38,900 nucleotides of DNA from CAYQQU01 sp964419545. Its GTDB lineage: Bacteria; Bacteroidota; Bacteroidia; Chitinophagales; Saprospiraceae. Shown here piece by piece: positions 33,427-38,900 of this stretch (within the stretch, counting starts at the first letter, position 1; every line of letters starts with the position of its first letter). The notes below the pieces were generated by a model that worked only from the letters and a program-made list of their open reading frames with translations, was not told the origin of the DNA and ran no database searches. Location: positions 1 to 38,900 of the forward strand of contig CAYQQU010000056.1 of assembly GCA_964419545.1 (NCBI GenBank), in the 5' to 3' direction. The translations under genes and the position numbers were made by a program.

Positions 33427-36063
33427 ATGGCATTAGCTATGAGTTCCAAAAACATTTCCCTGGCTTATTGCGAAGATAACGCCCGAACGGCAGAACTGAT
33501 CGATCGGGACCTCTCCCGTGCTGGTTATCTCTTTGAACATTTCCCCTGTAAGAAATCGACCAATGTTCCGGCGCTGGCCGAACGCTTGCTCGACGCTTCC
33601 CACCCCATACTGCTGATTATCAGTGACAACTTTCTGAAGTCGGCCCAGTGTATGCACCGCGGACTGCGACTGCTGCAGGAAAAAAGCTCCAACATTCTGC
33701 CGGTGGTGGTCAACGGACTGGAGACCGACCCGACTACGGGGCAGACGGAGTCCGTCGCGACCAATTTCGACCGGGTCAGCGACATCATCCAATATATTAA
33801 CTACTGGCAGGACCAATACCTGGATCTGCGTCGCCAGAAACGCCAGATGCAGGACGAGGTCAATGAAAAGGAATTCAACGCCCACCTGAAGGTCATGCGC
33901 GAAGTGTCCAGCGAGGTCGGCGAATTCTTGCGGATGCTGCGCAATATGTACTACCTGTCGGATGAGGAACTCGCCGCCAACCGCTACGAGCGCTTCTTTC
34001 GCTTCGTGGAAGACCAGGAATCCTGGCAGTACTATCAGCAACTTCCGGAGTTCCCCACCAAACTGTCCGAAGCCGGCAATGAAGAAGACGCCGCCGAAGG
34101 CGAAGCAGTAGTGGAAAATATTCCGGGCATGGATCTCCTGACCAATCGCAGCCTGCCCGATACGCCCTCCGTGGAAGGGGAACAACCCCAGGAGATAGAG
34201 GATGATACCGCTGAGAAAGGCGAACCCGCCGAAGAACTCCCGGCGCGAAATGAGCCCGAAGCAGCAGAGGAAGAAGGCGAAATGCCCGAAGCCTCGGCCG
34301 TCTCCGAAAAAGAAGACCCGGAAGAAGAGGAAGAAACCTTTGAAGACGATACGCTGATCCTGGAAGACGAAGACGACGATGACGAAGAAGAGGACGACGA
34401 TGAGGACGACGACGAGGAAGAGGAGGACGACGACGAGGCGTTCGGCGGAGAAAATGAAAAGGCCACTATACTGAACGGCGTACTGGTCCGGATCGAGAAC
34501 GAAGAGATCGAGACCGCCATCGCCCTGGCGGCCGAAGGCTTGGAGCGCTATCCGGATCACGACGAGCTTCGCTATCACTACGCGCTGCTGCTCGCCCGCC
34601 ATCAGGACGATCCGGACGTGGGCATCGGCCAGCTGCAGGTGCTCCTCGAACGCGATCCGGAAAACGAAGAGGCTTCTTTCCTGATCGGCGAACTGGCGGA
34701 AATCAAAGGCGACTACCTCCTCGCCCGCAATTATTACGAAAAGGTCGCCGACCTCAACGATTCCTTTCCCGATGTGTACTACCGCCTGGGCGTGATTACC
34801 ATCAACCACTTTCCGGAACAGAAAGAAAAGGCGGCCAAATATTTTAAACGGGCCGCGAAAAAAGATCCGAACAACGCCGACGCCAACTACCAGTATGCGC
34901 TGCTGCTCAATGAAGTCTACCGAAAGCCTAAAAAAGCCATAAAATACTTCCGGCGCACCCTGGAGATCGACCCCAACCACCCTTTCGCCTCCTACGACCT
35001 GGCGTTGCTCTACCACCAGTTCGGCGAGCGGGAGAACGCTTTCCAGGCTTACCAGCGCGCCACGATCAATAACCCGGAACTGAAAACACCGGAGAACGAC
35101 CAGGCTTTCCATCCGCGTACGGCCAAAGCGCCGGCCTTCGTACAGGCTAATAAAGTCGAACACGACACCATCGAAGCGCTTAAAGCCAATATCTCCCGCC
35201 TGGAAGAAATTCTCGAACAACGCGAATCCGCCGCCGTCGTCCCCGAACCCGAGCCCGAACCCGTCGCCAAAGAACCGGGCCCCATCGTTCTGATTACCGG
35301 CGCCACCTCCGGCATCGGCCGCGCGACCGCCGAAATTTTTGCCGAAAACGGCTACCGGCTCCTGCTCAACGGACGCCGGCAGGAACGACTGGAAGAAATA
35401 AAGGAAGAGTTCGAAGAGGACTTCGGCTCACAGGTGCAGCTTCTTCCCTTTGACGTGCGGGATATCCACGCGGTGCAAACAGCCATCGAAGACCTCGACG
35501 AAGAATGGCGCCAGGTGGATATTCTCATCAATAATGCGGGCAAAGCCAAGGGCCTCGACCCCATCCACGAGGGCCAGCTGGAACACTGGGAAGAGATGAT
35601 CGACACCAACGTCAAGGGCATGTTATACCTCACCCGGGCCATCTCGCCTTACATGGTGGCGCGCCGGCGCGGCCACATCATCAATGTCGGTTCCACCGCC
35701 GGAAAAGAGGTGTATCCCAAGGGCGGGGTCTACTGCGCCACCAAGTTCGCAGTCGAAGCCCTCACCAAGGCCATGCGTCTGGATTTACTTCCTTACAATA
35801 TTCGGGTGAGCCAGGTTAGTCCGGCCCACGTCGAAGAAACCGAATTCGCGCTGGTGCGATTCGACGGCGATGCGGAAAGAGCCAAAATTTACGAAGACTT
35901 CAAACCCTTGACCTCGTCCGACGTCGCAGAAGCGATCTTCTTCATGGCTACCCGGCCGCCCCACGTCAATGTTCAGGATATCCTGATGATGAGCACGCAG
36001 CAGGCCGGCGCCACGACCATCAATCGCAGCGGTCGCAATGCTTTTCGGGAGGAAGAGGAATAA
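33427..36063 (+). CDS. TIR-like / acidic / TPR / short-chain dehydrogenase fusion protein
   Basis: 878 residues in four parts. (1) Residues ~9-97 resemble a TIR domain: ISLAYCEDNARTAELIDRDL, then HPILLIISDNFLKSAQCMHR; the usual catalytic Glu after the Cys is absent. A helical stretch follows to ~210. (2) Residues ~215-345 are acidic low complexity with 25 unbroken Asp/Glu at 313-337. (3) TPR repeats at ~345-550 (for example AIKYFRRTLEIDPNHPFASY). (4) A complete classical SDR of the YdfG-like group at ~619-865: TGATSGIG 624-631, NNAG 702-705 and the tetrad Asn728, Ser756, Tyr769, Lys773. No signal peptide, so cytoplasmic. The dehydrogenase looks catalytic; the TIR part looks like a scaffold. 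Substrate unknown. It follows a lipoprotein by 17 bases. Confidence 0.8.
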   Translation: MALAMSSKNISLAYCEDNARTAELIDRDLSRAGYLFEHFPCKKSTNVPALAERLLDASHPILLIISDNFLKSAQCMHRGLRLLQEKSSNILPVVVNGLETDPTTGQTESVATNFDRVSDIIQYINYWQDQYLDLRRQKRQMQDEVNEKEFNAHLKVMREVSSEVGEFLRMLRNMYYLSDEELAANRYERFFRFVEDQESWQYYQQLPEFPTKLSEAGNEEDAAEGEAVVENIPGMDLLTNRSLPDTPSVEGEQPQEIEDDTAEKGEPAEELPARNEPEAAEEEGEMPEASAVSEKEDPEEEEETFEDDTLILEDEDDDDEEEDDDEDDDEEEEDDDEAFGGENEKATILNGVLVRIENEEIETAIALAAEGLERYPDHDELRYHYALLLARHQDDPDVGIGQLQVLLERDPENEEASFLIGELAEIKGDYLLARNYYEKVADLNDSFPDVYYRLGVITINHFPEQKEKAAKYFKRAAKKDPNNADANYQYALLLNEVYRKPKKAIKYFRRTLEIDPNHPFASYDLALLYHQFGERENAFQAYQRATINNPELKTPENDQAFHPRTAKAPAFVQANKVEHDTIEALKANISRLEEILEQRESAAVVPEPEPEPVAKEPGPIVLITGATSGIGRATAEIFAENGYRLLLNGRRQERLEEIKEEFEEDFGSQVQLLPFDVRDIHAVQTAIEDLDEEWRQVDILINNAGKAKGLDPIHEGQLEHWEEMIDTNVKGMLYLTRAISPYMVARRRGHIINVGSTAGKEVYPKGGVYCATKFAVEALTKAMRLDLLPYNIRVSQVSPAHVEETEFALVRFDGDAERAKIYEDFKPLTSSDVAEAIFFMATRPPHVNVQDILMMSTQQAGATTINRSGRNAFREEEE

Positions 36064-36075
36064 AACGACCCCGTT

Positions 36076-36612
36076 TCAGTCCTGGAATAGATAAGAACGT
36101 ATTTCTGTCGCTTCTTCCGGCCGCAACCTGCCGCTGAGCAGCAGACGCAACTCCCGCCGGCGGGGCGCCCCCTCGTAACGCTGCAGTTCTATCTCGTTTA
36201 AGGCCAGCACCGGCGGCACGGGTATCGGGCTGCCGTTTTCTTCGTCGAGGGCGACAAAGGTGTAGTAAGCCTGGTTGCAGCGCCGGGATTCGCCCCCCTT
36301 GATATTGGAAGCAAATACTTCGACGAACACTTCTACACTGGTGCGGAACGCCCGGGTTACGGTCGCGTCGAGCGTCACCACCTCGCCGTTGCGGATCGGG
36401 CGCTGAAAAGAAACGTGATCCACCGAAGCCGTCACCACGTGCGCCTCGCAGTGTTTTCCGGCGCAGATGCCGCAGGCGATGTCCATCCAGCGCAACAGGT
36501 TGCCGCCCATCAGGTTATCCATCGGATTGGTATCATTGGGCATGACCATTTCGGTCATGATGGTGCGCGACTCGCTTACTTTTTTGGACTTTAAACCGTT
36601 CGGATTGTGCAT
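36076..36612 (-). CDS. Acyl-CoA thioesterase, hotdog fold (YciA/BACH group)
   Basis: 178 residues. The active-site block MVMPNDTNPMDNLMGGNLLR with following WMD (Asn and Asp of the hotdog catalytic helix) and VDHVSFQRPIRNGEVVTLDA, then RRCNQAYYTFVALDEENG, match the YciA/BACH family. It hydrolyses fatty acyl-CoA thioesters in the cytoplasm; chain preference is not evident. Residues ~140-178 are a helical tail. It is convergent with the TIR-TPR-SDR gene, 12 bases from its stop. Confidence 0.88.
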   Translation of the reverse strand: MHNPNGLKSKKVSESRTIMTEMVMPNDTNPMDNLMGGNLLRWMDIACGICAGKHCEAHVVTASVDHVSFQRPIRNGEVVTLDATVTRAFRTSVEVFVEVFASNIKGGESRRCNQAYYTFVALDEENGSPIPVPPVLALNEIELQRYEGAPRRRELRLLLSGRLRPEEATEIRSYLFQD

Positions 36613-36634
36613 GGATTGTTTATGGTTCCAACAG

Positions 36635-37042
36635 TTAGCGGATCATCACTCCTTTCCGGTTGAGGAAGGGGACTTTGGTGAAATTGGCCTCGGTAAGGCT
36701 GCCTTTGACAAAAATGTACTTTTTGTCGTACATATAGTCGTTTTGCACGAAGCTGACCCAGTACTCGTTGGTCAGGTCAAAGAGCTTCGTCTGGATCGGT
36801 TCGATCTGCACGTAACGCATCGGGCCGATTTCCTCGAAGAAGTGACGCAGCACGGTAGTGCGCATTTTATCGCCCTCGATATTGCCGTATCCCCGCGAAT
36901 TGATCAGCACGCTTTTGATGGAAGCCTCTTTGAGGTTGATCAGAAATACGTCCCAAAGGTCTTCCGTTTCGGTCTGATCCTCACGGGGCACTACTGCGAT
37001 GGCGATATCCTTTACCTTGTATTGTGGTATATCTTTCTTCAT
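36635..37042 (-). CDS. Conserved hypothetical protein
   Basis: 135 residues, no family recognised by eye. The chain alternates helix and strand (DIAIAVVPREDQ, WDVFLINLKEASIKSVLINS, YWVSFVQNDYMYDKKYIFVK), a compact alpha/beta cytoplasmic protein without signal or membrane helix. It lies between lipB (14 bases upstream) and the thioesterase (22 bases downstream) on the same strand, so it may be part of a lipB operon. Base composition and the clean start argue for a real gene. Confidence 0.7.
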   Translation of the reverse strand: MKKDIPQYKVKDIAIAVVPREDQTETEDLWDVFLINLKEASIKSVLINSRGYGNIEGDKMRTTVLRHFFEEIGPMRYVQIEPIQTKLFDLTNEYWVSFVQNDYMYDKKYIFVKGSLTEANFTKVPFLNRKGVMIR

Positions 37043-37056
37043 GATCCCTCGGCGTT

Positions 37057-37800
37057 TTAATGCTGCTTTTCGACGCCGGAAGCGGCCGGCGCGTATTCAA
37101 AAGCAAATAAATCAGCAAGCTGTTCTTTCAGCTTCGATTTCACTTCTTCGATCGGGACTTCTCGTTCCAGTTCCCGGCCCAATGAGGTCACTTCTTTTCC
37201 CTCATCGCTGATTCCACAGGGAACGATATTGTTGAAGTGAGCCAGGTTGGTATTGACGTTAAAAGCAAAACCGTGCATCGTCACCCACCGGCTGAGGTGC
37301 ACGCCGATGGCGCATATTTTGCGCTGGGGCAAGCCGCCGCCCGGTTCCAGCCACACCCCGGTATAACCTTTGATGCGCTTTCCGTCGAGGCCGTACTGGG
37401 CGATGGTCCGGATCACCGCTTCCTCCAGATAGCGAACGTAGCGGTGCACGTCGGTAAAAAAGTGATCTAGATCGAAGATGGGATAACCGACGATTTGCCC
37501 GGGACCGTGGTAGGTAATATCTCCGCCCCGGTTGATCTTGAAAAACTCAAATCCGCCCTCCGCCAGCGCGGCTTCGCCGAGCAGGAGGTGGTCGACCGAG
37601 CCGCTTTTGCCGAGCGTATATACCGGCGGGTGTTCGCAGAACAGCAGATAGTGCTGCTGCGGTTGCAGCGGTTCTCCGTTTTTTTCGCGTTCCCGGTTGG
37701 CCAGCTTGCGGCTTACCAACTGCTGGTGCAGCTCCTGCTGGTAATCCCAGGCCGCGCGGTAACTAATGCTCTCTAAATCCTGAAAAATGACCTGTTGCAT
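37057..37800 (-). CDS. lipB: Lipoyl(octanoyl) transferase
   Basis: 247 residues. LLFCEHPPVYTLGKSGSVDH, KINRGGDITYHGPGQIVGYP, the catalytic Lys in RKICAIGVHLSRW and the catalytic Cys in NNIVPCGISDEGKEVTSLG are the LipB signatures. The enzyme moves an octanoyl group from acyl carrier protein to lipoate-dependent enzymes. A loop insertion around residues 30-50 (LANREREKNGEPLQPQQ) is common in Bacteroidota. It is preceded by an exact -7 element. Confidence 0.95.
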   Translation of the reverse strand: MQQVIFQDLESISYRAAWDYQQELHQQLVSRKLANREREKNGEPLQPQQHYLLFCEHPPVYTLGKSGSVDHLLLGEAALAEGGFEFFKINRGGDITYHGPGQIVGYPIFDLDHFFTDVHRYVRYLEEAVIRTIAQYGLDGKRIKGYTGVWLEPGGGLPQRKICAIGVHLSRWVTMHGFAFNVNTNLAHFNNIVPCGISDEGKEVTSLGRELEREVPIEEVKSKLKEQLADLFAFEYAPAASGVEKQH

Positions 37801-37823
37801 GTGCTATCTGGCGAAATGTGGCG

Positions 37824-37831
37824 CAAAAGTA
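37824..37831 (-). promoter_or_regulatory. -7 element for lipB
   Basis: On the minus strand TACTTTTG fits TAnnTTTG exactly, giving a start site near 37819 and a leader of about 19 bases before the lipB ATG. The -33 element is not clear. Confidence 0.5.
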
Positions 37832-37981
37832 AGGTTTTTTTCTCCGTTATGCTCATCATGCAAACAGCCCGACCAGCTTGGGGGTTGCGATGATCCACCT
37901 GCCTCTTTAAAATTGATTATCTTTCCGGAGCCAAACAACTATTTGCAGCCTTACTCTTATTCCGACCAACAACCAAAACTC

Positions 37982-38785
37982 ATGAAAAGACTGATCACCG
38001 TTCTGTTCCTCATCGGCGCTTTGCAGTGCTTGCGTGCGCAAAATGCGCCCGATTTTTCGTTTACCGACATCAACGGCGAGTTGCACCAACTGCAACATGC
38101 GCTCGACCAGGGCTTTATCGTGATGCTCGACTTTTTCTACGCCGCCTGCCTGCCCTGTCAACAATCCTCGCCGGAGATCGAGAACATCAACCAGGATTAT
38201 GCCGGCAAAAACCTGACCATCTGGTCGATCAGCGACCGCGACGACAACGAGGCCATCCAAGCCTTTAAAGATGAATTCGGCCTTACCAATATCGCCGGCG
38301 GCATCCTCGGCGGCGGCTTTCAGCTCATCCACGGTACTTTCGCTACCCAGTTTACGCTCACCGGCTTTCCGACCATCTCGGTCATTTGTCCCGACGGCGC
38401 CATCCACTGGGATATCTGGCCCTACTCCCCCGGCGCGCCGGAATGGCGCGACGCCATCGAAGCCTGCGGGGTTTCCGATGCCGAGCCTTACCAATCTCTG
38501 ACCACCGCGGCGCCCGACCTGAGCTATCTGGTGGCTGAGGCCACCCTGGGCCCCAACCCCGCAAAGGAACAGACCCGGCTGGCATTTGACCTGACGGAAA
38601 AGACGCCCCTGAGTATCGACCTTTACGACAACCAGGGACAATTGGTGCGCCAAGTGTTCCGCGGCGCCCTGAATACCGGCGCCCACCAATACGATATCGA
38701 ACTCTCGGATCTGCCCGCCGGTATGTACCGATTGCGGCTCAGCAGCCGCGGCCACATCATCCGTACGCTGAATATCGTTCACTGA
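37982..38785 (+). CDS. Thioredoxin-like redoxin with T9SS sorting domain
   Basis: 267 residues from the ATG at 37982, which opens a signal peptide (MKRLITVLFLIGALQCLRAQ). A TlpA/AhpC-type thioredoxin fold spans ~21-165 with the redox pair Cys56-x-x-Cys59 (AACLPCQ) and the cis-Pro region LTGFPTISVICPDG. Residues ~190-267 (ATLGPNPAKEQTRL, SIDLYDNQGQLVRQVF, LSDLPAGMYRLRL) are a Por-secretion C-terminal domain, so the redoxin is sent to the cell surface or medium by the type IX system. It probably handles disulfides on exported proteins. A near-consensus TATCTTTC lies about 60 bases upstream. Confidence 0.87.
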   Translation: MKRLITVLFLIGALQCLRAQNAPDFSFTDINGELHQLQHALDQGFIVMLDFFYAACLPCQQSSPEIENINQDYAGKNLTIWSISDRDDNEAIQAFKDEFGLTNIAGGILGGGFQLIHGTFATQFTLTGFPTISVICPDGAIHWDIWPYSPGAPEWRDAIEACGVSDAEPYQSLTTAAPDLSYLVAEATLGPNPAKEQTRLAFDLTEKTPLSIDLYDNQGQLVRQVFRGALNTGAHQYDIELSDLPAGMYRLRLSSRGHIIRTLNIVH

Positions 38786-38900
38786 CTAATGCTGCCGGCG
38801 CCGGCATTTGGCCTTGATCCGGCGACTTCGCATCTTTGTAAAAAAGTAACTATTTAGGTAGGTGTTCCTGCAGCAGCGTAGCTGCGAAGGAACGACTCGC
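38786..38900. other. Intergenic end of window with two palindromes
   Basis: 115 bases after the redoxin, no gene start visible. TGCCGGCGCCGGCA at 38793-38806 is a perfect 14-bp palindrome and may end the redoxin transcript. A second imperfect hairpin has arms 38864-38874 (GTTCCTGCAGC) and 38881-38893. Its right arm reads GCTGCGAAGGA, close to GCCGCGAAGGA on the minus strand near 12088-12098. Confidence 0.5.

Noticed and set aside
34366..34440. Low-complexity GA-rich tract as a possible microsatellite or CRISPR-like repeat
   Set aside because: No regular repeat unit with spacers; it is in frame and encodes the acidic linker.
33433..35220. Long open frame (595 codons) antisense to the fusion gene
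   Set aside because: It mirrors the acidic and GC-biased codons of the sense strand; it is dominated by Phe/Val/Leu runs, has no recognisable motif, and the sense protein has clear domains.

Overview
The window looks like a chromosomal piece of a Bacteroidota bacterium, most likely of the Saprospiria (Lewinella/Phaeodactylibacter-like) group. Reasons: type IX secretion (Por) C-terminal sorting domains, a PorT-like barrel, a CarboxypepD_reg-TonB receptor, DUF4625 lipoproteins, signal peptides ending in Ala-Gln, and TAnnTTTG promoter elements in place of Shine-Dalgarno-led starts. No rRNA, tRNA or CRISPR array was seen. LAYOUT, LEFT (1-12,210): an AT-richer accessory stretch full of decay. It opens with a 5'-truncated ISAs1 transposase, a DUF4143 ATPase remnant with an internal deletion, a secreted subtilisin-like protease (T9SS cargo), a purple-acid-phosphatase-like metallophosphoesterase and a DinB remnant. 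A probable zinc-uptake operon follows: a TGCAACA-T-TGTTGCA palindrome that I read as a Zur-type operator, a ZnuD-like TonB receptor, two His-rich DUF4625 lipoproteins and a ZIP transporter that has lost its 3' end where an IS30-family element (10,313-11,405) sits. A RelE/ParE-type toxin-antitoxin pair closes this part. LAYOUT, RIGHT (12,210-38,900): GC-rich, mostly housekeeping genes in tight operons. These are acpH; ychF-rluE; engB - PlsB-like acyltransferase - voltage-gated channel - DEDDh exonuclease; an ECF sigma / anti-sigma / DUF4097-like envelope cluster followed by a barrel-like gene broken by a stop codon just after its signal peptide; glpK-mnmH-selD (selenouridine tRNA modification); bshC (bacillithiol); accD-cupin; hemE; a dicarboxylate symporter; a lipoprotein; a hotdog thioesterase; lipB; and a T9SS-exported thioredoxin-like protein. 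The most unusual object is the 878-residue protein at 33,427-36,063. It joins a TIR-like domain, a 25-residue unbroken acidic run, TPR repeats and a complete short-chain dehydrogenase in one chain, apparently co-transcribed with the upstream lipoprotein from a consensus Bacteroidota promoter. HOW PARTS WORK TOGETHER: the zinc locus would move metal across the outer membrane (TonB receptor, lipoproteins) and then the inner membrane (ZIP), but the last step looks broken here. The right part combines cofactor, lipid and tRNA-modification functions with envelope signalling. All functional calls are from reading protein motifs by eye; none was checked against a database.
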